From NCBI GenBank assembly GCA_043228905.1, contig JBHGNT010000012.1:5084001-5148000 (forward strand): a stretch of 64,000 nucleotides of DNA. Reading direction: 5' to 3'. The stretch comes from Azolla caroliniana (Eukaryota; Polypodiophyta). This document shows positions 21,611 to 32,533 of the stretch, piece by piece (the stretch's first letter is position 1; each line of letters opens with the position of its first letter). The notes under the pieces are model-generated. The model saw only the letters and a list, made by a program, of their open reading frames with translations. It ran no database searches and had not been told where the DNA came from. Position numbers and translations under genes: made by a program.

Positions 21611-24600
21611 CTCCCCCTCAAGCTTAACTTCAGGTTGGATCGTGGTGTTAGTGTCTGGGGCCACCGGTTCTTTCATCCGGCTCCTTCAGACGTCCTCCTG
21701 CCTCGCTTGCGCTCCTCGTCTGGTCCAGTTCCTCCTTCCGTGACCCGTCCGGTTTTGCGCTCCTCGACCTCCTCAGTTGGCTTATCTGCTCAACAGGCCC
21801 ATCTCAGCTCCTTCCTTGCTGCAACTCCGGTGCCATCTTCGTTGCCCTCTAGTTCGCTTGGCCTTCAACAGATTTGGCTTTTCCGAATCAAGTTGTTGAA
21901 CTGAATCGGTTGTCTCCGATTCATTCCAGCTCTTGTCTGAGTTGGTAGTCTCCAACTCGTCTTCCGTTTTCAGGCCCTTCACAACATCGGACCATGTCCA
22001 GGTCTTGGCCTTCTTCTTCCAGTCAACTCTTCTCTCTTGACTTTGTTGTCATCGCTGTTTTCTCCGACTTGTCTGTATGTGTCGACTCCTTCGGTCGACT
22101 CAGCTTCCTTTTTCTTTTTGTCTCCCCGTGTCTTGGTTCTCTCTTTCTCTCCGGCTCCTTGTTTGGTGGCATTACCTGTCTCCATTCTCCCCCTCATGTG
22201 TGACAGGTCGAGATGCTGGAGACCGAGCATCTCCGAGAAGTGTTGTAACTTGTCTGATCCGAGCGGCTTGGAGCTGATCTATGTGAACATACTGAAGTTC
22301 AACTTCACTGCTTAGGACCCGCTCATGCACAAAGTGATAATGAACTTCTATGTGCTTTGTCCGAGCATGAAATATGGGGTTCTTAGTGAGTTGAATGCTA
22401 CTTACGTTGTCACAATAGAATCAAAATCAGGATCGGGGTCGATACCTCGATCTGGAGGTCTTGTAGTAGCCGCCGAAGCCATATAGCTTCACAGGTGGCA
22501 ATGGTAGCGCCCCGATACTCAACTTCCGTGCTCGACAAAGCTACGGTTGGCTGCTTTTTGTTGCTCCATGCAACAACCGCGCTACCAAGAGAAAACATGT
22601 ATCCGGAGGTGGACCGACGGTCCGATGCATCACCAGCTTAGTCAGCATCTATATATCCGACTAGCTTTTTAGTTATATTGTGTCGGTATAACAAACCCTT
22701 ATCCTTACTGCCACTAACATACCGTAGTATCTGGTGTGCACTTTGAAGGTGCTCCACGGTCGGCTTCTGCATGAATTGGCTAATAACTCTGACCGGTTAA
22801 GTGATGTTGGGTCGGGTGATTGTTAAGTAGATAAGGCTTCCGACAATTTGTCAGAACCGTTTCTCGTTGCAGGGTGGTCCGGAGATAGGACATAGCTTCA
22901 GGTTCCGATCTAGGGGTGTGGAGATCGGTCGGCAATCCGTCATGTCGAACTTGTACAACATACTCACCACATAATGTCGTTGTGAGAGCAATATGCCGTT
23001 AGGGGATGGATCACCTCGATCCCTAGAAAATAATGGAGATCCCCTAGGTCCTTCATTTCAAATGCATCCGACAACTAGGACTTCACTCGGCCAATTTCAT
23101 CGAGCCTGTGTCCAATGATCACTAGATCATCTACGTATAGTAGGATACATATCAAGCCATCCAGACCTTTCCGGATGAATAGTGAAGAGTAAGATTTTGA
23201 GGTCACAAAACCCATCTTACGCAACCGGTGCGTGATTTTCGCATTCCAAGCTCAAGGGGCTTGCTTAAGACCATAAAGCGACTTCTTGAGTTGGCACACT
23301 ACCGACTTGTTCATCACTGACTAAAATCCGAGGGGCTGGACCATGTACACCTATTCTTCAAGATCACCTTGAAGAAACACATTCTTCACATCCATCTAAT
23401 GAAGATGCCACCCCCTTTCCGCAGTAACCGCCAACACCACACAGACCGTTGTCATCTTCGCTACCGGAGCGAAGATTTTGTCGTCGTAGTCAATTCCGTG
23501 GGTCTGCACGTATCCCTTTGCCACTAATCGGGCCTTGTACTCATTACTTCACCTTATATACTCACTTACAACTTATCAGTTTACCTTGTTAGGCAGGGTC
23601 AACCAGGTCCCATGTGTCGTTTGCATCTAGTGCCCGCATTTTTTCCTCCATTGCGACACGCCAATTTTCATCTTTCGTTGCTTCTACGTAGCTCTCCGGC
23701 TCACGCACTGCCGCCACCTTTGTCATGTATGCATAGTGATGTGCCATGTACTCATTATATCCATACCTCTTGACGAGGTACTTCTGGCTGGTTGATCGGC
23801 ATAACTTCTTATTAGCCAATTTGAGGGCCCTCTTGGCTGACCGGGACTTCATTTCTGAAAGTCCGTCTTCGTTCTTTCCAGAGTCGGATTAGCTCTGATC
23901 TACCTCATCTCTGCCGGTGTCGTACTCTAGAATCTTCTTCTTTCCCTTTTCCTTGCGTGTGAACTGTCTCCTTGGTTCTTAACACGGGGAGAGCACGGCT
24001 GAGTCTTTGCTGCTCACTGGCTCTTCATCGGACTGGTCATTCCGACTCAGTCGCTCATTTGGCCCACTCATCCGGAACGAGATCGGATTCTCATCTAGAG
24101 TGTTGAACCCTTCTTCATCTTTTGTCCGGACCGGTTCGGGCTTACTAGCCTCATCCTCTGCTATCGGGTTGAAGTCGAAAATCAGAGTCGGTTGAGCGTA
24201 CCATGATGCCAACTCATCAAATTCGACATCTCGGCTCACTCGAACTTGTTTTGTTCGAGGGTTATAACAATTATAACCCTTTTGTTCATATGAGTAGCCA
24301 ACTAGGATGCACTTCTCCGACTTTGGGTCCAGGTTTCTCCGCTTCTCATCCGGTACATGCATATATGTTATGCTACCGAATATCTGAAGGTGCCTTAAAT
24401 TCAGCTTCCACCCGAAATACAACTCGTGTGCTGACACTTTCTCCCTGATCCGGTTTTGGATGTTGACAACCGTCCTAACCGCCTCAGCCCAGTAGAATTT
24501 GGGCATGCTTTTCTCTTCAAGCATTTCCCTTGTCGCGTTGATAATCGACCGGTTCTTCCTCTCAATCACACCGTTTTGTTTCGGTATGTACCTACAACTA

Positions 24601-25098
24601 AATTCTCTCCAAATTCCTTACTACTGCAGATGACTGTTGAATTGGCCAGAAAAATATTCTTTTTCGCCATCTGACCGCCAGCACTTGATCTTCCTATCCG
24701 TTTCTCATTTGACTAAACTTTGCAAGTTCTGGAAACAATTGAAAACTTCGCTTTTCTTCTTGATGAGGTAGATCCACGTATGTCGGTTGTAGTCATCGAT
24801 GAAGGAGAAGAAATATCCGCTCCCGCCAAGACTAACGTTTTGTGTTGATCCCCATACATTCGAATGTATTAGATCGAGCTTGTTATAGCTCTGGTTTCTT
24901 TCGGTGGGGAATGGAAGTTGTCGTTGCTTCCCAAGTTGGCACGCTTCACAAATTTGGGCCTTCTGACCACTAAATCTTAGCAATCCAAAAACAACTTGTT
25001 TCGATTGCAAGTCCTGAAGCCTCCGGTAGTTGACGTGGCCAATCCGCTTCTGTCAGAGATCGATGTCCTATTCGATCTTCTGTCCTTTTGCGAACATA
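21604..25098 (-). pseudogene. copia C pol: integrase, RT, RNase H and C-terminal extension
   Basis: On the minus strand: integrase (25,010-24,705 with YFFSFIDDYNRHTWIYL; 24,569-23,979 with ERKNRSIINATREML), a Ser/Glu-rich linker, the RT start (23,852-23,589, NTWDLVDPA), decayed RT, RNase H (near 22,598-22,410, ALSSTEVEYRGATIA), and then the charged extension containing KTEDELETTNSDKS near 21,960. Most pieces keep one frame but are broken by stops. Related to D and G. Confidence 0.8.
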
Positions 25099-25103
25099 GT
25101 GGT

Positions 25104-25800
25104 TGTTGAGAATCGACGCTCCGATTCACCTTCACCTCTCGGCCACAACCAAGGAAACACACGAATCGTTGTTGCAGAAAATAGGAAATACAGAGAAAGA
25201 CACGATAACACAGGGATTAACGTGGAAAACCCTATACGGGAAAAACCACGGGAGTGCAAGACTCCAAACCAAAACTATGCACAGAGAAATATACAATGGC
25301 GAGCTGCAAGGCGACGACCCTGAGCTCGCTATCCTCGCCACAGGCGGCGGTATTACACAGAGGCGTCGACCTCTTCCTCTCTCACGCTCTGTCTCTCTCA
25401 CGGCTGCTCTCTCTTCACTCCTCTTGAGTGGAAAAACAGAAAAATGAGCAACAACACCATCTGTTTGCCCTAAGTCATATTTATACACATATGACTTTCG
25501 GGCTATTTACAATTATAGCCTCAAGGGCCCTTGGTAAACATATTCACAAATATGTCCCCGCATCCGGATCTCTCTCTCCGGGTACATTCGTCATCCGGCT
25601 CCGTAGCCGGGGTCTTCATCATCCGGCTCCGTAGCCGGGATCTTCATCATCCGGATCCGCAGCCGGGGTATTCGTCATCCGGCTCCGTAGCCGGGGACTT
25701 CATCATCCGGCTCCGTAACCACAACCGTAACCGTAGCCGTAACAGGGATTGCCGTCATTCATCTCCGGACATCCCATCCGGAGGGACCGAAATCCCAACA
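25104..25800 (-). repeat. 3' LTR of element A
   Basis: 697 bp, TGTTGAG to CCCAACA on the plus strand, bordered by the minus-strand purine tract (AACTCCCCCTTC on plus). It holds five related hairpin repeats at 25,594-25,725. Confidence 0.95.
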
Positions 25801-25810
25801 AACTCCCCCT

Positions 25811-28800
25811 TCACTTCGGCATGGGATGTCTCTCCAATCCGATCCTCTTCCGGCATGCTTCCAGCTTGTCGGGTGTGAGCACTTTGGTCAGCATATCTGA
25901 GCCATTCTCGTCCGTGTGGATCTTCGTCAGCACGAACTCCTGGTCTTCTATCCTTTCCCGGATCCAGTGATATCTTCGCTGGATGTGCTTCGTCCGGGAG
26001 TGATAGGCCGCGTTCTTCGCAAGGTGGATGGCACTCTGACTGTCGCAGTAGAGTCGGTACTCCTCCTGCCGGATACCGAGCTCTCTAATGAAGTCCTTCA
26101 TCCATATTATTTCCTTGCCGGCTTCAACAGCCGCCATGTACTCCGCCTCCGTGGTTGACAACGCAACCGTCTTCTGCAGCCTCGACTGCCATGAAACAGC
26201 TCCCCCTGCATACGTCATCACATACCCTGATGTGGACCGGCTGGTATCTACATCAGCCGACATATCCGAATCGGTGAAGCCGTCGAGTTCGGGCTTACCG
26301 GAGCCGAATCGGAGGCACACGTTTGCCGTGCCCTTCAGGTATCGGAGTATCCACTTGACCGCGTTCCAGTGCTCTTTGCCGGGATTGCTCATGTACCGGC
26401 TCACCACTCCGACTGCGTATCCTATGTCCGGTCTTGTACACACCATTGCGTACATCAAGCTTCCGACGGCAGAGGCATATGGTACTTTCATCATGTCCTC
26501 TTTCTCAGCCTTTGTCTTGGGGCTTTGCTTGCTGGACAACTTGCAGTTCGCCGGGAGTGTTGACCCGACCGGTCTTGCTTCCGACATGTTGAACCGTTGA
26601 AGCACCTTTGTCACGTACTTCTCCTGTGACAGCCACAACTGCTTCTTCTTCCGGTCCCGGATGATGTGCATCCCTAGTATTTGTCTCGCCGGACCCAGGT
26701 CCTTCATTGAGAAGGTTCGGTGAAGAGCCTTCTTCAGCATCCGTATCTTGACCTGGTCCCGTCCGACGATCAACATGTCGTCCACGTATAGGAGAAGTAT
26801 TAGAAAGTCTCCTCCTTCGAACTTCTTCACAAACACGCAGTGGTCGGACTGCGTTTTGTAGTACCCTTCTTCGGTCATGAAGGAGTCAAACTTTCGGTAC
26901 CACTGCCGGGGAGCCTGCTTCAAACCATAAAGGCTCTTCTTCAACCGGCATACCAAGTGCTCCTTCTCTTTCTTCTCGAATCCTTCCGGTTGCTGCATGT
27001 ATATCTCTTCTTTGAGGTCACCGTGAAGGAATGCCGTCTTCACGTCCATCTGTTCTACCTCGAGGTCCATGCTTGCCGCTATGCTCAGCACCGTCCGGAT
27101 AGAGGTCATCTTCACTACCGGGGCAAATATCTCGTCGAAGTCGACGCCCTTCTTCTGCTGGAACCCCTTCACCACGATCCTGGCTTTGTATCTCGGGGGG
27201 TTTCCGGCATCTCCCGGGTTTAGCTTGAACACCCACTTGTTACGGAGTGCCCGCTTTCCTTTCGGCAACTCCACAAGCTCATATGTGTGGTTCTCATGCA
27301 GGGAATCCATCTCCTCCTGCATGGCACTTAACCACCTGCGGCTATGGGTGTCATGCTTTGCTTCTTCAAAGCTCTCCGGCTCCCCCTCGTCGGTTAGCAG
27401 CACGTGCTCTGGTTCCGGAAATCTCCGGGGGGCCCTTCTCTCTCTTAGAGGATATCTCCGTTCCGGAGCTTCGGTAACCGGTTCTTCCGATTCTTCTTCA
27501 TCCGAATCCATTTCGGGATCGGGACCGGTTCCGGTATCAGGTTCATCTTCCTCGGCCGGTTCTGTTTCTTCACCGTCTTCGGCCGGATCCTCGAGTGCTA
27601 ACCGGTCCCTTACCGGTCGGGACTGCTCCTCGTAGAGTTTATCCTCACCGGTCGACTTGGAGCTCTTCATCTTCTTCTCCGACTCCCAGTCGGCGAGTGT
27701 CTTGTCCTCCATGAAGATGATATCTCGACTCCTGAATATCTTCTTGTCGACCGGGTCCCATACTCGGTAGCCGAACTCGTCGTCGCCGTAACCGAGGAAT
27801 ATGCATGGCCGGGTCTTTGGATCTAACTTTCCTCTCCGGTCCTTTGCCACATGCACGTATGCGAGACACCCGAACACCTTCAGATGCCGGTAGGACACTT
27901 CCTTACCGGTCCACACCTTTTGCGGCGTGTCTCCGTCCAGAGGTACTGAGGGTGATCTGTTTATCACGTATGTCGCCGTCGACATTGCCTCAGCCCAAAA
28001 CCCCTTGGGTAATTTCGCATGTGCCAGCATACTCCGGACCCTCTCCATTATGGTCCGGTTCATCCTCTCGGCCAGCCCGTTCAGTTCCGGCGTCTTCGGC
28101 ACAGTAAACTCGAGCCGGATTCCGTTCGAGCGACAGTACTCCTGGAACTGCCCCTGGTATTCCCCTCCGTTATCCGCTCGTATCGCTTTGAGCTTCTTGC
28201 CGGATTCCCTTTCCACTCTCGCGTGAAGTTCTTTGAAGACGGACAATACTTGGTCCTTTGTCTTCAACGGTGCCGTCCACAGCTTCCGGCTATGGTCATC
28301 TATGAATGTTACGAAGTACTGGGCTCCGCCGTGTGACTTCGTTTCTACCTGACACACATCAGTGTGCACCAACTCCAATGGTACACTACGTCTCGTCGGT
28401 GGCCTTGAGTGGAAGGAGGTCCGGTTCTGCTTACCGGCCAGGTAGTCGGTGCACTTCTCCAGATGCACATGCTTCACTGGAATAAGGTTGTCTTCTGCAA
28501 GCCTCTTCATCCCCTTCTCACTCATGTGGCACAGTCTTTTGTGCCACAGCTCACCGGCAGTGTCAGCTGCCACATTCAGCTCTTCCGGACATAACCGGGC
28601 ATTCATCAGGTACAGTGTGTTGACCTTCCGGGCCCGAGCCACTATCAGGCTCCCTTTGCTGAACTTCATGACACCGTTCCGGATGCTACCCGTGTAACCT
28701 TCATCATCTAGCCTCCCGGCCGAGATCAGGTTCAATCGGACCTCCGGAACGTGTCGCACATCCTTCAGCAGCATCTTGCATCCGGTTGATGTCATCAGCC

Positions 28801-29884
28801 ACACGTCTCCTATGCCGGCAATCCGGCATGTTCCTTCATTTCCCATCCGGACACAGCCGTGCTCACCGGCTGTGTAGGATGAGAAGTATTTCTTCTCCGG
28901 GGTCAGGTGGAACGACGCTCCGGAATCGACCACCCAGGTCATCTCTTCACCGGCAAGGTTCAGCTCCCTCTCTTCGGTAATGAGCATTATCTCTTCTTCA
29001 CTTGCCGCGAGTGCCGTCGTTCCTTTCCGGTCCTGCCCTCGCCGATCCGGACCTCTCCGGTCCGTGGCTCCCCGGTATGCACCGTTTCTCTCCGGTGACT
29101 TCTTCGAATCGGTGTCGTCGGCTCCGTTGTCTTTTCGGTAATGCCGACAATTCTTTCGGAAGTGCCCCGGCTTCCCACAGTGGAAGCATGTGGGCCTTCC
29201 TCTTGACTGCGACCGGGTCCCCGACTTATCCCGTCTTTGCGGACTCCGGTTCCATTGTCTTCCCCGTTCCGATTCGGTAAGCAGCGCCTTCGAGTCGGAG
29301 GCCGGTTCTTTATCTCTCCGACGCGCTTCTTCGTTCAAGATACTTGTCTTTACCGTCTGTAGGGACAAGTTATCTTCGGTGCAGGAGGTGCTGAGAGTCA
29401 CCACCAAGTTCTCCCAGCTTTCCGGCAATGTACACATCAATATGATGGCTTGCATTGCATCCTCCAACGGGAACTTGATCGCCGCAAGCTGGTTCACGAA
29501 TCCCATGAACGTGCTTACGTGTTCCACCATACTCTCGCCGTCCCGGTACTTGAGGTTCACTATCTTCCTCATCAGGGAGGTCCGGTTCAACGCATTCTTC
29601 CTCTCGTAGAGGCCCGATAGCTTCCGCCACATCTCGTATGCGTTGGTGTCGTTCGCCACATGTTGTAGAACGCTCACGTCGACGTATTGCCGAATGGTTG
29701 CAACGGCTTTCCGGTTCAGAAGCCTCCATTCCGACTCAAGTACCCCCTTCGGTATTTCCGACCTGTCAATCGGTTCGTACAGGTCCCGAACAATCAGAAG
29801 ATCCTCCATCTTGATCTTCCAGTCGGCGTAATTCTGCGCATTCAGCACCATCATCCCCGGCTGCCCGCTGCCGCCGGCTTCCAT
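25811..29884 (-). CDS. copia A gag-pol polyprotein, intact
   Basis: The ATG at 29884 (MEAGGSGQPGMM) opens about 1,357 codons; upstream in-frame codons lack an ATG. Gag lies at about 1-225, with CCHC knuckle CFHCGKPGHFRKNC near 237 for RNA packaging. Protease WVVDSGASFHLT is near 320. GAG-pre-integrase LWHKRLCHMSEKGM is near 447. The integrase catalytic set is LVHTDVC near 510, RADNGGEYQG near 574 and the Glu in PELNGLAERMNR near 602. RT has DVKTAFLHGDL and LLLYVDDMLIVG near 1,032. RNase H has GFTDSDMSADVDT near 1,207, TTEAEYMAA and YCDSQSAIHLAKN. All catalytic residues are visible and no frame break is seen. The product would assemble into cytoplasmic particles and integrate cDNA in the nucleus. 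Expressed presumably from the 5' LTR at 29,914-30,610. Confidence 0.93.
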   Translation of the reverse strand: MEAGGSGQPGMMVLNAQNYADWKIKMEDLLIVRDLYEPIDRSEIPKGVLESEWRLLNRKAVATIRQYVDVSVLQHVANDTNAYEMWRKLSGLYERKNALNRTSLMRKIVNLKYRDGESMVEHVSTFMGFVNQLAAIKFPLEDAMQAIILMCTLPESWENLVVTLSTSCTEDNLSLQTVKTSILNEEARRRDKEPASDSKALLTESERGRQWNRSPQRRDKSGTRSQSRGRPTCFHCGKPGHFRKNCRHYRKDNGADDTDSKKSPERNGAYRGATDRRGPDRRGQDRKGTTALAASEEEIMLITEERELNLAGEEMTWVVDSGASFHLTPEKKYFSSYTAGEHGCVRMGNEGTCRIAGIGDVWLMTSTGCKMLLKDVRHVPEVRLNLISAGRLDDEGYTGSIRNGVMKFSKGSLIVARARKVNTLYLMNARLCPEELNVAADTAGELWHKRLCHMSEKGMKRLAEDNLIPVKHVHLEKCTDYLAGKQNRTSFHSRPPTRRSVPLELVHTDVCQVETKSHGGAQYFVTFIDDHSRKLWTAPLKTKDQVLSVFKELHARVERESGKKLKAIRADNGGEYQGQFQEYCRSNGIRLEFTVPKTPELNGLAERMNRTIMERVRSMLAHAKLPKGFWAEAMSTATYVINRSPSVPLDGDTPQKVWTGKEVSYRHLKVFGCLAYVHVAKDRRGKLDPKTRPCIFLGYGDDEFGYRVWDPVDKKIFRSRDIIFMEDKTLADWESEKKMKSSKSTGEDKLYEEQSRPVRDRLALEDPAEDGEETEPAEEDEPDTGTGPDPEMDSDEEESEEPVTEAPERRYPLRERRAPRRFPEPEHVLLTDEGEPESFEEAKHDTHSRRWLSAMQEEMDSLHENHTYELVELPKGKRALRNKWVFKLNPGDAGNPPRYKARIVVKGFQQKKGVDFDEIFAPVVKMTSIRTVLSIAASMDLEVEQMDVKTAFLHGDLKEEIYMQQPEGFEKKEKEHLVCRLKKSLYGLKQAPRQWYRKFDSFMTEEGYYKTQSDHCVFVKKFEGGDFLILLLYVDDMLIVGRDQVKIRMLKKALHRTFSMKDLGPARQILGMHIIRDRKKKQLWLSQEKYVTKVLQRFNMSEARPVGSTLPANCKLSSKQSPKTKAEKEDMMKVPYASAVGSLMYAMVCTRPDIGYAVGVVSRYMSNPGKEHWNAVKWILRYLKGTANVCLRFGSGKPELDGFTDSDMSADVDTSRSTSGYVMTYAGGAVSWQSRLQKTVALSTTEAEYMAAVEAGKEIIWMKDFIRELGIRQEEYRLYCDSQSAIHLAKNAAYHSRTKHIQRRYHWIRERIEDQEFVLTKIHTDENGSDMLTKVLTPDKLEACRKRIGLERHPMPK

Positions 29885-29899
29885 TTTCTGCAGCAACTC

Positions 29900-29911
29900 G
29901 CTCTGATACCA
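29900..29911 (-). other. primer-binding site of element A
   Basis: Minus-strand TGGTATCAGAGC, two bases inside the 5' LTR; initiator tRNA-Met type. Confidence 0.9.
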
Positions 29912-29913
29912 CT

Positions 29914-30610
29914 TGTTGAGAATCGACGCTCCGATTCACCTTCACCTCTCGGCCACAACCAAGGAAACACACGAATCGTTGTTGCAGAAAATAGGAAATA
30001 CAGAGAAAGACACGATAACACAGGGATTAACGTGGAAAACCCTATACGGGAAAAACCACGGGAGTGCAAGACTCCAAACCAAAACTATGCACAGAGAAAT
30101 ATACAATGGCGAGCTGCAAGGCGACGACCCTGAGCTCGCTATCCTCGCCACAGGCGGCGGTATTACACAGAGGCGTCGACCTCTTCCTCTCTCACGCTCT
30201 GTCTCTCTCACGGCTGCTCTCTCTTCACTCCTCTTGAGTGGAAAAACAGAAAAATGAGCAATAACACCATCTGTTTGCCCTAAGTCATATTTATACACAT
30301 ATGACTTTCGGGCTATTTACAATTATAGCCTCAAGGGCCCTTGGTAAACATATTCACAAATATGTCCCCGCATCCGGATCTCTCTCTCCGGGTACATTCG
30401 TCATCCGGCTCCGTAGCCGGGGTCTTCATCATCCGGCTCCGTAGCCGGGATCTTCATCATCCGGATCCGCAGCCGGGGTATTCGTCATCCGGCTCCGTAG
30501 CCGGGGACTTCATCATCCGGCTCCGTAACCACAACCGTAACCGTAGCCGTAACAGGGATTGCCGTCATTCATCTCCGGACATCCCATCCGGAGGGACCGA
30601 AATCCCAACA
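29914..30610 (-). repeat. 5' LTR of element A
   Basis: 697 bp, with the same hairpin repeats at 30,404-30,535 in the U3 part upstream of the TATA box. Confidence 0.95.
30288..30295 (-). promoter_or_regulatory. LTR TATA box of element A
   Basis: TATAAATA on the minus strand, about 315 bp into the 5' LTR and 404 bp before the gag ATG. Also present in LTRs of B and I, supporting a promoter role. Confidence 0.55.
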
Positions 30611-30615
30611 GTGGT

Positions 30616-31973
30616 GTCAACATCGTCGGTGTCGAGGATGAACATCCTCCCGTCCCTGCACCCTTGCGTGATTATTCGGCCTTCTTCCTCTATGAAGCAC
30701 CCAAGGTGGGTGAACCGCACCTACATCCCCTGGTCAACGATCTGCCCAACCGACACCAAGTTCGTTGTGATTGTCGGAACATGTGGTACGTTCATCAACT
30801 TTCCCCTTTGTTTGACATGGCTTAAAGGGACTTCTCTGACATGCACAATCGGGTGCGGAGTGTCGTCTCCGGTTTCGACAACTCCCGGTTGTTTTGGCTT
30901 TTCCCGAAACGAGAACCACTCTTCGTGGCTCGTCATGTGGTTAGACGCTCCGAAGTCAACATACCACACTTCCTTCGATTTGGAAGTGATCTTCTTCATT
31001 GAGTTCGCCTTATGTTTCATCACAAAGGTTGGCCCTTTTCCGATCTTACCGGTTCTGGATCCTTTTGATCCCTTAGCGTAGTGCGAGCTTTGCTAGTTCC
31101 CTTGTCCGGCCTTGCCGGATCCAGATTTATCTAAATCGGCACGCTTCTTCCAGCACTCGCTCTCTCAATGGTGCTTCTTGCCACAATACCAGCATTCCGT
31201 GTCAGTTTTCCCTTGTCTGTTTCCTGTGCTGCCTTGACTCCCCCGGCTAGTGGAGGGTGCGGAGCTGCTGTCGGCACTATCTCTGTGCCTCTGATTCTCC
31301 TCTTGTCGATTGCCTGCATTGCGTGCCGATCCACCTCGTCCTTCACGCCCATGGGGCCGATCTACCTCCGTGTACAACATCTAGTCCGATTGAATGGTCC
31401 TTGACCCACTCGCGTGGTTTTCTTCGATCATGAGCATCGATTGCAGGTCGAAGAAGGATGGTGGTTTCTCCCAGGTGAGGATAGATTTGAGCCGTTCCTT
31501 TGAGCTAGAACACCAAGATAGATTTGCACCATTTCGTCCTTGTCTATCGTGACATCAATGGACCCTAATGTGTCGCAAACCTCCTCTATCTTCATGGTGT
31601 AGTCTGAAACTGACATATCCTTTTGTCGGATATTGTTTAGTTCTTGCCGTAGTTGTAGCTTCCGGGCTGAGGTACTTGTGGCAAAAATCTTTTTTAGATT
31701 TTCCTAAGCATGGTTTAGCATCTTAGCATCTCTAATGTAGTCGATCATCTGGTCGTGCACGGAGGACGCACGACAGTACAGAACTCTGCTTGCTCCTTGT
31801 TCCCATGCCTGGAACTCCTTTTGTGATGACTTCGGCGTTATTTCATTCACACCCTCAACATAATTCCAGTATCCATGTCTCAGCAGATACTGGTGCATCT
31901 TGTACAACCAAGATGCATAATTGTGTCTATCAAGCTTCTCTGTCAGAAACGAACTTGTCATACCTTTGTTCAT
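30616..31973 (-). pseudogene. copia C gag and protease
   Basis: The minus-strand ATG at 31973 opens MNKGMTSSFLTEKLDRHNYASW (gag), broken near 31,704. It continues at 31,616 (MSVSDYTMKIEEVCDTLGSI), then an RG-rich and knuckle region (near 31,180) and protease YVDFGASNHMTS (near 30,950), where the catalytic DSG is changed to DFG. The last part shifts frame near 31,080. Element A interrupts it before integrase. Confidence 0.8.
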
Positions 31974-32048
31974 CTTTCGTTCTTTACCGGATGTTAGGGT
32001 TTGTCTTCAGTAATCGCTTGTCGGTTGCGAAGTTTCTCAACCCTTGTA

Positions 32049-32059
32049 CTCTGATACCA
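32049..32059 (-). other. primer-binding site of element C
   Basis: Minus-strand TGGTATCAGAG directly abutting the 5' LTR. Confidence 0.85.
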
Positions 32060-32089
32060 TGTAGAAGTTAATATGCAAAAGCATACGAC

Positions 32090-32533
32090 TGTTATGATAT
32101 GGAAAGACTCGAACCCATGACCTTATGTAACATGGGTCAAAATCTTGACCATTAGACTATAAGTTGTAATATAAGGAATATTATTTTCATTTAAGTTTTA
32201 CTATAGAAAATTGATGTATATTCCAGATTTCACTAGAACATTCTAGAAACTTGAGGAGTACTTCTGAGAACACTATAAAAGGAGGCACAAGACATTATTT
32301 CAAACCAAATCGGTTCAACGCCAGTCTTAAGCCTCCTAGCTACTATTGTATATTCTCTTAACATAATATATATCTTTTGTTATCATCATTCTCTCTCTCT
32401 CTCACTCACTCTTTCCTTCTCTCGAGAGTTCTACACCTCCCTTAGTACTAATCCTCATCATTTAGTACTAGTTCCTTCCCTGTCTTAGTATTGTTCCTGA
32501 TAGTACTTCTCTTCCTTAGTACTGTTCCTGACA
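32090..32533 (+). mobile_element. solo LTR F inside the C 5' LTR
   Basis: 444 bp starting TGTTATGATATGG and ending TTCCTGACA, flanked by ACGAC (32085-32089) and ATGAC (32534-32538), one mismatch apart. A TATAAAAGG box near 32,273 suggests plus orientation. Its first 75 bp contain a tRNA-like motif on the opposite strand. Confidence 0.7.
32094..32165 (-). pseudogene. tRNA-like sequence with A and B boxes
   Basis: The minus strand reads TAGTCTAATGG (A box) and GGTTCGAGTC (B box) at tRNA-like spacing. The acceptor ends pair poorly, so it is not an obvious functional tRNA. It may be a tRNA-derived remnant within the LTR. Confidence 0.4.

Larger units (their letters stand above)
25104..30610 (-). 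mobile_element. Ty1/copia element A, complete and very young
   Basis: 5,507 bp with TSD GTGGT (25099-25103, 30611-30615), inserted in the integrase/protease region of C. Both LTRs are 697 bp; by eye they differ at one position (CAACAACACC versus CAATAACACC). The primer site, purine tract and polyprotein are all present, so it is potentially autonomous. Confidence 0.95.

Noticed and set aside
25428-25878. Plus-strand ORFs in the LTRs of A and B (e.g. SSGSVAGVFIIRLRSRD repeats)
   Set aside because: They arise from the U3 hairpin repeats on the non-coding strand and lie in LTRs; no domain or start context supports them.
29885-29896. Start of the copia A polyprotein at 29896
   Set aside because: That codon is TTG. 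The first ATG is at 29884 and matches the start in copy B (47872).
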